Assembly: GCF_040436345.1 (NCBI RefSeq)
Contig: NC_133219.1
Location: forward strand, 22,223,458 to 22,287,457
Reading direction: 5' to 3'
From: Pagrus major
Taxonomy: Eukaryota > Chordata > Actinopteri > Spariformes > Sparidae
Length of the DNA stretch: 64,000 nt
In this document: one piece after another, positions 25,901 through 38,339 of the stretch
Position numbering within the stretch: position 1 is the first letter of the stretch
How the letters are laid out: each line of letters begins with the position of its first letter
The notes under the pieces: model-generated
The model's database searches: none
The model's input: the letters and a program-made list of their open reading frames with translations, nothing else
What the model was told of the DNA's origin: nothing
Position numbers and translations under genes: made by a program

Positions 25901-28900
25901 ACCTGCACCATTTATTTAACCTCCTACTGTAAGTGTGTGCAGTGATATCCAGGAATGACTAAATTTCAGAGTGTCTGTGCGTGTCTGAGCTGAATCTGGC
26001 CCATCTGTGAGTGAGAAGGAGCGGAGAAGAAGCAAAGCAAGAGGGGAGGAAAAAGGGAGTCCGTCGGTTGGTGGGAGGGAAGCATGAAGGTGGGGACACG
26101 TGGGGTTGGGGGGATCTGGACGTGGTGACCCGAGGATTACTCGCCAACAACCATCGACAGGGAACCTTCATACACTCACATGCACACTAACACACATGTG
26201 AGCACATACATGTGCACCATATGTGGTCGTGACTCAGTCGCAAAGCGAAGACCATAAATTTAGTGCCTGTATGTGTGTGCGGGTGCATGAGCGGTGAGTC
26301 AAGGCACACAGATGTACATGTATGTGCTGTGTGCGGCTTTGTGTGTTCGTTTGCACATAGCCTGCAGTCTACCAGCTGAAACAGAACATTCTGTTCCCAA
26401 ATGCGCACATGTTAGCTTCATGACAACAAAGATCATTTGTCCTTTTTTTAACTAGTCAAGGAAAATGTATAGATTTGGAAGGTGAAAACAATTACTATTT
26501 AGTGACTTTTCTTAATTTTCTTTTGGTAAACAGCTTCTTTCAGGCAAAATGCAGTAAAAGTTACAGCTTTGCTAAAATAAAAAGCCAAAGGCCAAGCATT
26601 TCTAGAACTACAACTGAGGCCAAACAGCAAGCTTTTTCATCCCATTCACTAACTTCATTGACTTTAAAACTCAAAACCAACGTCATTGATCGAATATATT
26701 ACAAGAAAATTGTGTATCATCCAAAATAGCATTTGGAAATCTCTTCCTTTAGCACAATGATAAAATGAAAAAGTACATCATGGTGATAACTACATATGTT
26801 AAGAGGGCAAACTCCCTATTTTTCTCACCAATAAAAACATTTTAATTCCAAAGAAAACCTACTCAGTAACACAGACATTAAGGGATGCTGTATAATGACA
26901 TCTCCCACTGATGGAGCCTACAATCTCTCCCACTCTGCACCTCGTTGCTAAATGGAACACGTTGTTCCCTCTGTCGACCCACCCCCCACCAAACCTGCCT
27001 CCCTTCTCCCATAAGGACCCAGACACACAGAACATACCATTTGACCAAACAGACTCTAATCTGGTCGTTCAAAAAACCAAAACCAACATAGTACTATATA
27101 CAGAAACAGCCTGTAACCATATGCAAAATTGGAGCCTACTAAAGACTATTTCTTAGTCAGGACATTTACACATAACAAGCACCTAACTGGGCCAAAAAAA
27201 TAAAAATACCCTTCCCTGGCAACTGCATGCAGTTTTAATGAAGGCACATGGTGAACCCTGTGCGACTCATTGCAACAAGAAGGAACCAACTTGGTGAGCT
27301 GTCTTGGTTGATTCACCAAAGAATCAAACAACATGTTTTGAAATCTAGTTGCTTCAGTTTTGCTCACCATGCCTTATTGCACAATATTACCCAGTTCAAA
27401 ATCTACACTCAAAGTAAATGGCCTTTGAGGAGCCATCACACCAGACGTACAGAGGAACCTTAGACTGATATGTTGGTTTAGAGGGTTGGTCTAGAAGAAA
27501 CCCATTAGTAATGATACTCTTAATTAATCTTACCTCAGTTTCTGGTTCTGTTTCGGGAATGATAGGTTCAGCCTCCTCTACAATCTCAGCTTCAACTACA
27601 GCGGGCTCTGCTGGTGGAGTCTCAACAACTGGTGCTTCTTCAGTGACCGGTGCTGCGACTTCGACCACGACTTCTGCTGGAGTCTGTTCCAACACCACAG
27701 CCTCGGGCTCTGGTGTCTCTACCTCGACTGGGACGGGCTCTGCGACAGGTTCTTGTACAACTGGTTTGAGTTCTACTTCAAGGGTCTCGACAACAGGGGT
27801 CTCGACAACGGGGGTCTCGACAACGGGGGTCTCGACGATGGGGGTCTCCACAACGGGGGTCTCGACGATGGGGGTCTCCACAACGGGGGTCTCCACAACG
27901 GGGGTTTCCACAACGGGGGTCTCCACAACGGGGGTCTCCACAACAGGGGTCTCAACAATGGGGACAGCGATGGGAACGGCTTCTGGGATCTTTACTGGAA
28001 CTGGTGCTGGCACTTTAGCAGCTTTCTTCGGGGCTGCTGCAGGGGGCGCACTCACTGCGATCCCGGGGCTTGCTTTGACCGGTGGGTTGGCTGCATGCTG
28101 CTCTTCAAGCGCCCTCCTCTGGGCCTGCTGTTAAGAGGAAAATGCGCAAAAAAGACTGGGTTAGTGATATGACTATTAAAGTTTCTTTGCATGCATTGAT
28201 CTTGCAGCTATGGCTCATTCTGTCGCGGAAAATGATATTGGCTCAGTTTTATGTATGTAGAGTAAACTGTTAGATAATAATGGTGGGCCTGGTGAGATAT
28301 TGATATTACATTATCATTGTGATAAGAGACTATTACAATATAATAGAAAAAAAAAACAGACACAAAAAGAGGTTTAGGGGTATAAATGCTACTGATGCCC
28401 TCATGGTGTTGACTGATGTTGTTGTCAGTCTGAGCTTCGTCCTCGCACATTTCTGTCTGCAGGAATACCGGACATGCCATCCCTGCCCGATCCAACATGT
28501 TTTTCAGCTCAGGACAAAACCCCCCCGGGCTTTGATGGGAGGTTTTAGGAGTGCAGACCACTCGAGGGAGGGGCTGGGTAACTGGGAGTGGGCCCAGCAA
28601 AGCTAGTTAGATAATGGGGGCTAATTAGTTGAATCAGAGCAGTCCTGACAGGTCTGGTGAAGCGGGAATGGAAACCGTGCGAGTCAGCAGCACTGCTGGA
28701 TGCCCAGGGGGCCAGACAGTGGGCCTAATCACATCATAATCAGGTTATAATCAGGTTACAATCACTCGCCGAAAATGCTTTTGTTAGGCCGACAGCCAGT
28801 AAGGCATTCGAGACCGATGCTGTAAGCCAATGTGGCATGTGTGTGTAAGTTCATGTGTCCGTGCCTGTCCATCTAGCCACCGTCAAAACAACCCCTCCCT

Positions 28901-30458
28901 TTGCCTCGAGATAGCTCGCTGTCTAGAAATACAAACCTCACCACCACAGAGTCAAATAAAAAGTTCAATTAACCTAAGTTGTTAATTGGAGAGAAACACC
29001 AAAGTGGGGGCTCTTAAATATAAAGGCATGTGTGGCTGAAGATAAGCTCGACTCCTTTAAGTGTCCTGCAGCTCCTTCCCTTCCTGTGCTCTGATACCTC
29101 TGAGGGGACTGGTGATAACACAGAGCTGTAAGTCATTTCAGGGGCCGTTTTTATCAAAGTGTCGCTGGCAGAGAGAGAATCAGAGAGATTGTGCAGACTC
29201 CAATCTGGCAAAACTAAGGCAAGACATTCCTCTGGTGCACACACTACCAAATACAGTTGTGTGGCGTTGAGTCGCGGACCGGCCAGGCGGACAGGCTTAA
29301 GGAGGAGGAGGAGGAGGAGGAGGAGGAGGAGGGAGGGAGGGGGGGTGCCTGAGGAAGAATGCCACAAACTCTATACTGAGAAATCATCCCAGAGCCAGAG
29401 GACTGAGCCTTTAATGGTGAAGCAAGAGATGTTTTTTAAGTTGAAATAAGATTATAGAGCAATTACTTATTATAATAAGCACTGATTGAGGAGAGTGTTT
29501 GGTGGTGGAGTAACCTCTGCCCTCTGAGACATTGGAACTCCAGTGTTACTTTCTCAGTCGTTATAGACCCCTCCCCATCTCTGTCACACCCACTTCTTCT
29601 CTTTGGGCACTCAATGTTCAGAAGTTAAATTTCTCCCAGTTACCTAAGAGAGGAGAGGGGCGGGACCGGAGTCAAATATGCCAATCATCAGGTCAACGCT
29701 ACCGCTTCAACGTCTTGAATTACTGTTAAGTAAGTATAGTGAACGTGGCATTTTTCACGTTTAATGATAAGAAAGCACAGAGGTGTACGGCTGAACCAGG
29801 ACTTAACCATTTCATGCAGCGCGCACGTGGAGCGCGGGAGCAAAGCCAAGGAATTTCTTTGCGTCTTGTGCAGAAAAAGCATATTTACTGTCGTGTTAGT
29901 GAAAATTATTCTATCATTTTGGTCGCGTATCTTTGGTACAACTTTCATCTTTGCGAGGTTTTACGCACGGAGCGCTCCTCGGAGATGAGTGCGTCACCGG
30001 AAAGGAGACAACAAAGCGAATGTGTAATATAAAAACAAATATTTCAATGAGGAGAATTAACACAACCGGTCGTACAAATTAGAATAAAAACATCCTGTGG
30101 TTTATATCTTTTTGTTATGATTCGGCGCTCCTTTAAAAGTTGACTTCGGTCACACGCGCGCACCCTTCATCAACACTACGCATTTGTATTTCCAAGCATC
30201 AGCATCAGCATCAGCAATCACTATGGGTCAGGATACAAACAAGGCTTTGAAATTTGGAGAAAAACAAAATTAAAAGATCATCATAACTTACAAAAACAAC
30301 ATTTGTTTATCAACATTTCCTCATTCTGAATAAAGTTCGACAGACTTCGGGTACGATCGTGCTGAGAATAAAAAAACCTAGCGCGAAGAAATAGAGCGCC
30401 TGCGACCACTTACCACCCTCCTCATGCGACGCTTGTTCTTCTTCCTCTTGCTGGGCAT
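19959..30458 (-). CDS. Unrecognised Val/Glu/Pro-rich, probably disordered protein with a basic N-terminus and VVETP repeats
   Basis: I do not recognise this family. Coding exons in transcript order: 30,458-30,414 (MPSKRKKNKRRMRRV, nuclear-localisation-like), 28,127-27,534, optional 25,762-25,679, 23,118-23,071, 22,152-22,108, 21,892-21,569, 21,131-21,099, 20,953-20,888, 20,656-20,549, 20,353-20,243, 20,123-19,959. Each exon is a multiple of three and every intron is phase 0, with good AG/GT sites except at the optional exon. Length is 512 residues without the optional exon and 540 with it. Composition is dominated by V, E, A, P and T. The pentapeptide array lies in exon 2, and the C-terminus ends ..LNGHIVPEVSIEG. 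No folded domain, signal peptide or membrane segment is visible. Automated pipelines often name such proteins calphotin-like or FSCB-like from composition alone, which says nothing about function. The start has a TATA box about 80 bp upstream. Confidence 0.75.
25679..25762 (-). other. Cassette or alternative first exon of the Val/Glu-rich gene, with a myristoylation-like start
   Basis: On the minus strand a strict donor (CAG|GTGAGT) closes an open phase-0 segment that would splice to the exon at 23,118. Its upstream AG has no pyrimidine tract, so it makes a poor internal exon. It contains an in-frame ATG at about 25,756 giving MGLIFSWLWDEREVAPP. Gly2 with Ser6 fits the N-myristoylation pattern MGxxxS/T. 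Read as a first exon, it would give an isoform of about 325 residues that lacks both the basic N-terminus and the pentapeptide array. No clear TATA box precedes it. This is an inference from splice-site quality. Confidence 0.4.
27784..27963 (-). repeat. Coding 15-bp minisatellite, 12 units encoding (V/I)VETP
   Basis: Twelve tandem 15-base units encode VVETP or IVETP; the last translated unit reads VVETL. Units differ mostly at synonymous positions (GTCTCGACAACGGGG, GTCTCCACAACGGGG and GTCTCGACGATGGGG on the plus strand), and variants recur in blocks, consistent with slippage or unequal exchange. The repeat keeps the reading frame of exon 2 of the Val/Glu-rich gene. Long ORFs on the opposite strand here are a by-product of the repeat. 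Confidence 0.93.
29299..29345. repeat. (GGA)n purine tract
   Basis: An uninterrupted run of GGA triplets ends in GGGAGGGAGGGGGGG, within intron 1 of the Val/Glu-rich gene. The strand asymmetry and G-runs could form triplex or quadruplex structures. Confidence 0.9.
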
Positions 30459-30537
30459 TTTGATGTGTGCTGGTGATAAAAACAAGACAGAACCGAAGAA
30501 ATGCAAAGAGCAGAGTGGCAGCGTGGACCCTCCGGAT

Positions 30538-30545
30538 CTTTATAG
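30538..30545 (-). promoter_or_regulatory. TATA box of the Val/Glu-rich gene
   Basis: The minus strand reads CTATAAAG here, 80 bp upstream of the ATG at 30,458. A start site about 30 bp downstream, near 30,512, would leave a 5' UTR of some 55 nt. The flanking DNA is GC-richer than its surroundings. Confidence 0.6.
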
Positions 30546-31739
30546 AGCCCCCGGTCCCTCTGTTACCTTTGAACCGAACCTATGGGAGCACTGGGATGAA
30601 GGATGGGGGGCGTGGAGAGACAGAAACACCCCCCGCCTAACACTCGTGCACGTGCACGACGGCTCAGTGAGATGATTGTATCAGTACCTATTGGTTGGAT
30701 GGTGGGATATATTATGCAACCACTCCATCAAAGCAGAGAGGGAGAGAGTGAGTGGCCCACGCTCTTTCAGAGTGCCACACCCCCTTTTCCTGGATCAGTT
30801 AGAAATACTTTCTGGCTCGAGCACATGGCAACAACTGCATCTTCTCCATATACTTTCTTACTATATGTCTGCAACATACAGAACATAAAGCATGCCACCA
30901 TTCATGTAAAGCCTTATTCTTGAGAGGAAAACACACACACAAACAGTAAACAGCAAAACAGTGTGTGCCTCTGTCAACTCTTTTGAATTCATTAAAATGA
31001 TGGAGCCAGAGAATAGTATTCATTGTGTGCATCTCATCCGGAGAATGAAGAGAAAGAAAACATGCACACATGTTTACGCCCAACGCCCCCCTGCACCACA
31101 TCTGCTGTGAGCGCCCATTGTCTCCAACTCCTTTCGTAAAGCCATACTCGTGCATAATTACAGCAAAGAACAAGGGTTGTGTCATTCATTGTCCTTATGT
31201 TGTAAAAGAAGCAAGGAGCTCGAATAAAAATGTTTCTACTCCACACAGGCTGTGCAGTTTCAGTGTGCAGCTGAACTGTTCTTTACATACTGTGCTGACA
31301 TTACACAACGTGGCTGTCTCGCCTGAGGGCTTGAAACTTGATTTATCCCTCAACAGTGTGAGTGGAGTGCAGATGGATTACATTCATACATTACTTCTAC
31401 ATGTCACCAGCATGTACACGTTGAACCGGTGATCTTTCCATTATAGTCACTGTAGCTGGAGTAAACTTCTGCATGACATCTGTCACTATGACCTTCGGGT
31501 TACTGTAGTGGCTTTAACCAGTAAGTTACCAAGCAGCAAATCTTTGAGTTCCTTACAGTTCCTTTGTTTCAGTTCCTTACAGAAGCAGTTGCTGGCAATG
31601 ACATTCTTGCTCTCAGGCTCCCTCTAATGATGCTCGTACAAAATGTACTAAAGAAAATAACACGAGTAAAATGAGGAATGAGAAAAGACAAACATGGTGC
31701 AGGAGTTAAAATATATGAATAAAATGTAATATAGATTTT

Positions 31740-31866
31740 ATGTTGATGAAGGTTCTCAGTCACCCAGGTCATGGTAATACTAAGTGCTGTATCATAGGCA
31801 ACTGGACTTGTTTCAGTTTCTTGAAGACGTTTCACCTCTCAGCCAAGAGGCTTCTTCAGTTCTGGT
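31740..31866 (-). mobile_element. Terminal fragment of a dispersed retroelement, copy 1
   Basis: This segment contains CTTGAAGACGTTTCACCTCT followed by CCAAGAGGCTTCTTCAGTTCT. That is the reverse complement of the tail of the element at 39,815-40,265, with about 85-90% identity by eye. It is short and non-coding, and probably a truncated insertion of the same family. Confidence 0.65.
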
Positions 31867-34550
31867 ACAGATTTTTAAAAATAGATGAGTTTTTCCTCTA
31901 AACAGTCGTTCTTTTAGGACATGACTCACACATAGCTCTACATTTTGGTCAGTCTGCACTGAGCTTAACACCAACATAGCATTCACTCATGCTTACAGTT
32001 ATCACACTAATGAGAATTCAGTCATTAGATTTTGCAGTATGTTAAATTGAAGTGTTGGCTAAGTGGGAAATTGTGACCTGTTTCTGACTGGAGCATAGCA
32101 ATGCAGCACACACACACTAAAATATATATATATTTTCTTTCTCTGTTTTTTATGTTTTGTGTAGTCAGTTTTGTAGCACAAGGAACATGCAGTCCTGTAA
32201 ATGCTACCATACTACATTCTTTCTTGATGAAATCAACAAGGACAAGTACACCTACACCGTGTTGGGCAAGTGGAAATAATGGACTTCTAGTATCATTTGG
32301 ATTATGACTATTTTTGGAAACTAAATGTTCGAATTCAAAATCGTATTTTAATGTAATTATTCTAATCTAAGCTGAGGGAGACCTTTTATAAGCCTTTTAG
32401 ATTTTGGGCCTTCCTTTCATTTTCTGTTTTCATTTACAGTTTTGTCAGTGTTTAACAAAAACTAGAGCTGTGATCACTTTTAAATGGACATGTTGTGTAA
32501 TCTTTTCTGTTCATTTAAGTATTGCATATCTGTGTCACAGTGATATTAATCTATAAATAAATTAATATAAAAGTAATTTTTTGTGTGTGCGGGTGATTTA
32601 GGGTTTATTTTGATGTCTATGTCTGGTTTCGAACATGCTTAACATAAAGAGTAACTAAATTGCTCTGTTTTTGTAATTTGCAGTCTGTGTTGCAGCCATC
32701 ACATTTGGTACCAAATGGTTCAACCGCTGCCAAAAGGGCGCTGCTTTGTGATGTTAAACACTAATCTTGTTAACTTGTGTTATATTCAAATTGGTACAGG
32801 CGTAAGAGAGGGGTATGATCACCTCACCTCGCTATTTTTCTTTGATAAGACTTGCTTTGTACTTCTTCTTCTATTAAGTTGTTGATTATACTGCGTGTTT
32901 AGTGATCAACAATTAATCACACAGTGTTGCATTTGACTGAGTTGATAAATTCACAGCAGAGCAATGTCAGTCAGACAGGAACAGTTGCTGACGACAGTCA
33001 AACTTGGGCTCAAAAGAGTTTTTTAAGAATTATTTACAATTAAATAAATAAATTCAAGGAGGAAGACTGTTATCTATCATCCTCATCACATCAGTCTAGT
33101 TATTATCTGTGAATGCAAAACATGAAGTGATCAGTCTGTCACAGAAGTATTCAAACTATCTGTTACATTATTGTATCGCGTTGCATCCAGCTTCACACCT
33201 CCACCACCCAACCAATCTATCCCTCACCAGTGTGGAATTTCCTGAATGGCTATATTCCTTCTGATTTGACTGATTGGGTCAATGCAAAAGCTGTTCTGAT
33301 CCTAAAAGGAGATCATCTCACTAATCATTCATTGTGAGTTAGGATCCAACATCGTTACTGTTACTATTATCTTAAGAAATGATGGAAAACAATCTTAATT
33401 TTAGTTTGACCACTATGCATTTAAGACCTTGCAGCATGCACAAAAAAGGAGGTTTTGTCAAGCTAAAGCTCAAAATAAAGTTTGTCTAAATAATCAAATA
33501 TAAAATGCAGCAGTTTCCTGTGCTGTTATCAGTTAAAACTTCAAGACTTGGGTTATCTATTCATCAGTCTGTCTATACCATGAGCACATGTGTACGTTTA
33601 AAGTGGCTGCTGCTGAGCACAGTCAGTAAAGCAGGTTTTTCTGGTCATATGCTACTGAACGGTTAATAGTAGTGCCAAGTCAAGCAAAAGTAGGCCTCGC
33701 TTAAGAAGAAATAGTGCATTTATTTCTGGGCTAAACTGCAGTTTTTAACTTTACACTTAAGACAGGGTTTGCCTCATCACCACTGTGATCTTAACCCAGA
33801 ATACAATGGATGGTGTCGTCACTGATTACGGGGCTGATTGTGTTTATAAACATGCTTCAAACATGCATGACTTAAATACTATCAATGTTCCAATCTTGTC
33901 TTCAGGGCGGCGATGGAGACATAGCAATGGATAACCCCCCTCTTTCTTTAGCCTGCAAAAAAAAAGTGAAGAAAAAAAAAAGACAGGACACACCCAGCTG
34001 CAATTGATCTGCTGTTTACAATGCAAATATTCAGATGATAGCTGATGCAAGACTGATCGCATGTCTTGCAAACAGTCAGATCCTGGAGAATGTGTTTGAG
34101 TTGCAAATGGCATTTGCCAGAGGTGCAGCATGTTAAAGAGGTCGCCTGTTGGTGTGAAACGTTCCTCAGCGTGGCCTGTTCACTTGTGAGTGTGAAAAAT
34201 GCCCTCAGACACGAGTCATTCAAATGATGAAATAGTAGCTGATGGAGCTGGTGAAAAGCTGTAGATCTGTTTCAAATACAACAGAGGATGTTGAGCCTGT
34301 TTTACTCATAGTTCATGGTAAATTATTGTGAATATACAGCATGTGTGACAGGGGAAAAAAATAGAGGGGGGATAAAACTCCTGTAAATACTTTTACGACA
34401 GTTTTTCCAAGATGTGTGTGTCTGCTGGGGGATTTTGTGTTGTACCGAGGCATCATGAAGGCTAATATTGTGCTGAAACACATCAGCTGGTCAGCAAGGA
34501 ATCACCGTCTTTAAATAGACGTATGATGTTAACTTGTGCTGAACTGGGTT

Positions 34551-34598
34551 ATCACACACAGACACACACACACAGACACACACACACACACACACACT
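34551..34598. repeat. Interrupted (CA)n microsatellite
   Basis: CA dinucleotides are interrupted by CAGA steps over about 48 bp in intergenic DNA. Confidence 0.9.
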
Positions 34599-36201
34599 GG
34601 AATGTTGTTCATCAACAAACACCCCAGGTCAGCTCTATAGTTACCACCCCTGTCCCAGCAATGCAAACACACACAAAGACAAAGACTGCGTAAATACCTC
34701 ATTTTAGATTTGGAATTTTCAGACTTTTTGTCCCGAGAAACTGCGGCCTCAGTTGTTTAATTCACACTGGGGAAAGAGGCTGTTTTCTACTCAGCAGCGA
34801 TGTAGATGGTCACTTTATTTGGTGGGGGCTTTCTTACTAATACTTTGTGTCTTTTCGTGGTAAATTGTGACTTTTTTAAAAAACAAAAAACTTCTGAGAT
34901 GTTATTTTTGGATGAGACCAGAGAGGACTACATACTGTCTCCAAGCACCACTGTGAGGCTAAATAAATAACATTTGCAATCCACTAAGCATGCTTCTCAA
35001 AACAAGAGTTAGAAAGTACTTTAGGGGGATGAACTTCACTTCTCCGAGCTTTTACTTTGCGCAGAATTCCAATATTCCAAAGATTTGTGGGCAGACTGTG
35101 TCAATATTCACATTTTTTCATCTCTGTAAAGTGGGACAGTGAAAACCCTTGGCGATAAACAAATTTCTGATGAAAGATGATACCCCTTGAACTCAAACCC
35201 TTGACCCCACCCTCTCTAGTGATACCAACTCCCACCAATTCCTGTGACCCCTGACCTTTCTGAATACCACCAACAGCAGCCAGCCCACCCACTTACACAA
35301 ACAGACAGAATCTGAAAGGTGCCACTCTGTTTTTTTCACATATTTTTTTTTAACTTTCAGAATTTTAGTTATTTTGCTTTCAGGAGGATTTCAGTTGCAG
35401 TTTAGGGTTAGTCAGATATCAGCGATTGCTAGGACGGGTAACAACTTGGGGGGGTAAAGTGTCATGACTTGATCATCATGACACCACCTTAATGAAACCC
35501 CAACAGTCTGAAAAAAAAGTCCCAATTGGGCCAAAAGTCCATGACTCCAAAGGTATATTGTTCTGAAAATAAACACTCTTCCTGGAGATTTTTTGTGTCA
35601 GGACAGAAAGATAGCTTATGAAGGGCAAACCCCTGGCAGATTCAGCCACATGGGCAGGGGGTTTGGGTTAATGGGCCGTTGAAAAACTTGGTATGGCACC
35701 AGTTCATTACCTGCTTGATCCAGCTGATCGGCTCACAGTAGTTTACAACCAGCTTGGTCAGCTCATAACATCCACTACCATACCAATCAGGCTCATGGCT
35801 TACCTTCTCAGTCAGTGAAGACATTTCCAAATCAATCCAACTGCTTCTTGTGTCGGTTTTTGTTTACTTAGCCCGAGTAAGCCCCTGTATGTTTCTCACT
35901 AACTAGATTAAATGACACCAACAAGAAAAGAGAATAAGAAATAGTAATGCCCCATTCAATAGACAACAATTACATTCAATAACAATCAGATCCAGTGAAT
36001 TTTTGTTGTAGAGTTGGTAAACGTGAGGTTAGAATCACTGCACAGTGGATGAACATGGTTGCTCACACAAGAAGAAGATTAAAAACAGACCACAGCAGTT
36101 ACATTGAGAAAAGTAAGAATGAAAGATCAAGAAAACCTGCAGCCTGTGGATGGTGTCACTAAAATCCTGATAGGGCCAAGGACCTCACACCGCTCAACAT
36201 A

Positions 36202-36860
36202 TTGTATGTTAGCATTTATGTGTTGATGAAGAGTCACAGTAGTAATGGAGGCTGTACAAAAATAGCAGTTCAGGGACTCACTGTGAGTGAGTGTATCGTC
36301 AGACAGTGTAAAGCTTCGTCAGACAGTGTAGTGCCAGGGACTCTCCAGCGTGTATTCATATCACAAAGCAGTGGGGGAGGGGAGGGGGACTAAAGAGAAT
36401 GGGAGGAAGGTAAGGAGAGACATGGGTCATCTTAGTAAAAAAAATATAAAAAGCAACTGTGCTCAGCGATCATTCAACAGAGAACAGACATACATACACA
36501 AACATAGACAGACAAACACAGTCTCCTGTCTCTCCTCTCTTCTTGCTCTGAAACTGTTCTTCTTTGACCGACACGCTCACATGCACGGACGATAAAGCCT
36601 CCCATCCATTCCTTTGTATATTATCTGTGCTGCCCTCTGTGTGCAGCCCCTCGGGGGTTTCTCCATCTAAATCTATTCCAGGATCCCTCGTGTCTCTTGC
36701 AGACCAGCGGTATTCAAACTCGGATTCACCAGAAAACTTAAACAATCTGCTTTCTTTTCTCAATAAAAATCAGATACTAAATTAACTCCACTTGAGCTTA
36801 ACTGTTCTTCCTTTGTTTGTTTCCAGAACGATCTGTTTGTTCGTCTGTCTGTCGGCAGGA
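36202..36860 (+). mobile_element. Possible solo LTR or TATA-driven short transcription unit
   Basis: TATAAAAAG at about 36,447 is followed by a C/T-rich stretch of about 310 bp and an AATAAA at about 36,763. This order of TATA, R-like region and poly(A) signal is typical of a long terminal repeat. Upstream, the 15-mer TCGTCAGACAGTGTA occurs twice (36,296 and 36,318). I could not fix TG...CA ends or a target duplication. No viral coding sequence is present nearby. Confidence 0.3.
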
Positions 36861-38096
36861 TCTCTAAGAAAGACACTAATGAACAGATTTCTTTGTAGTT
36901 AAGTGGGCAGACTGACCTCTTAAACCAATGCTTGAAGTGCCCACATGTAGGTCATTTTCGACGATACATTATTCAAACCAACAGAACAATGTTTTGAATT
37001 GTAGTCCAGATCAGTCTGGCCAAAACAAATCCAGCTCAACGATAGAGAAAAGTGTAAATTATGGTCAGATCATCTACATTTCCCTTTGCTGTAGTAGTTC
37101 ATGCATGCAACGTGTATTAGGGTTTGAGTGTTTATCTCAATATTGATATGAAAATGCAGCAGATTTCAGTAAAGAGCCACTGGATTAAGCAAATACAAAA
37201 TCATTTTTTAAGGACTCATTTTGGCTGTAACTATGTAAAGATCCTGTGTGATATGTACTGTATCATCTCCAATCATTTTATCAGACCAAACAGTTTTACC
37301 TGAGTGTGAGTGTGCGTGTGGAAAAGCAAAAAAACAATTTCTCTGAAACAGCAAGGGTCAGCATGTGTTATAGGGTAGGGCTCAAAATAAATTCTTCCAA
37401 TCCTTGCGATAAAGACACTCTTTGAAATGTAAATAACATATGTGTATGCACATGTGTTTACGTTCCAGAATAACTGGACATATATGCATAAAAAAGTAGA
37501 TATACATATGGTTGAATGCACAATACTGTATAGACACATGGAGAACATGGAGGGAGCCATGCATGAGGAAAGCGGAGAGATGGGGGGATGGGTGTGAGGA
37601 GAGAAAAAGCCATAAAGTGTGTAACCGTGGGCCTGAAAGAGAGAGAGACGGACACAGAGAGTAAAACATGGTGAGAGGGAGTGGAGGAAACGGGGAGAGG
37701 AGGGTGGGTACAAATGTGAGACAGAGCACATGGTACACCATGTACATACAGTAGAAAAGGAGAAGTTGTTTTTGATTTCAGAGGTTATTAGTCTGAATAC
37801 TTTGTGGTATGAAAGGTGCCACGCAGAAACACTCAAGGTGTCCCCCTAAATATTTTTCAGTGATTTTTAAACACAAATGTGCACTTTTAAAGACAAGAGC
37901 CGACTTAGAAATATCAAAACATTCAAAGCATGTAAGGAGTAAATGTCCATTAATGAGTTTGATTGCGATATAACAATACATTTCCTGATACATTTGGTGT
38001 GATTGAATGGAAGTCTAATGAGAAAGAAAAAGGTGAAGACATGTGGGGAAATAGGTGATCCAGATGACAGCCAGATTACAGAATGATGCAGGAGTG

Positions 38097-38118
38097 TGAC
38101 GTCACTCGTCCACCCAAT
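38097..38118. promoter_or_regulatory. Consensus CRE next to a CCAAT box
   Basis: A perfect palindromic TGACGTCA at 38,097-38,104 is followed about 9 bp later by CCCAATCAAG. The pair resembles a cAMP/ATF-responsive promoter or enhancer. No gene start is recognisable next to it. Confidence 0.35.
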
Positions 38119-38339
38119 CAAGCTTGTATTACTCACTTGCGCCATCAACGTTCTGAATCATACTTTACTTGATAACCTCGGGCACATTTCCAAAGTCAAT
38201 ACTTCTTTGGTACAGAGTCAAATCACCATACAAGGGCTGCTTTGCCTGTGTGCATGGGCCAAAATCACCGAGCTGTTAAATGGCTCACAGTAGTAACATA
38301 TAAACAATAAGATAGTGGAGGTCATAATCATCACTGTAA

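Noticed and set aside
27511-28134. Long plus-strand open frames (Gly/Ser/Thr-rich, VSTTG repeats) across the VVETP region
   Set aside because: They are antisense shadows of the coding minisatellite. They lack splice context and a poly(A) signal and have repeat-driven openness only.
37273-37836. 187-residue minus-strand open frame in the gene-poor interval
   Set aside because: It is a translation of GA-rich, low-complexity DNA. The composition is not protein-like and no splice or promoter signals support it.
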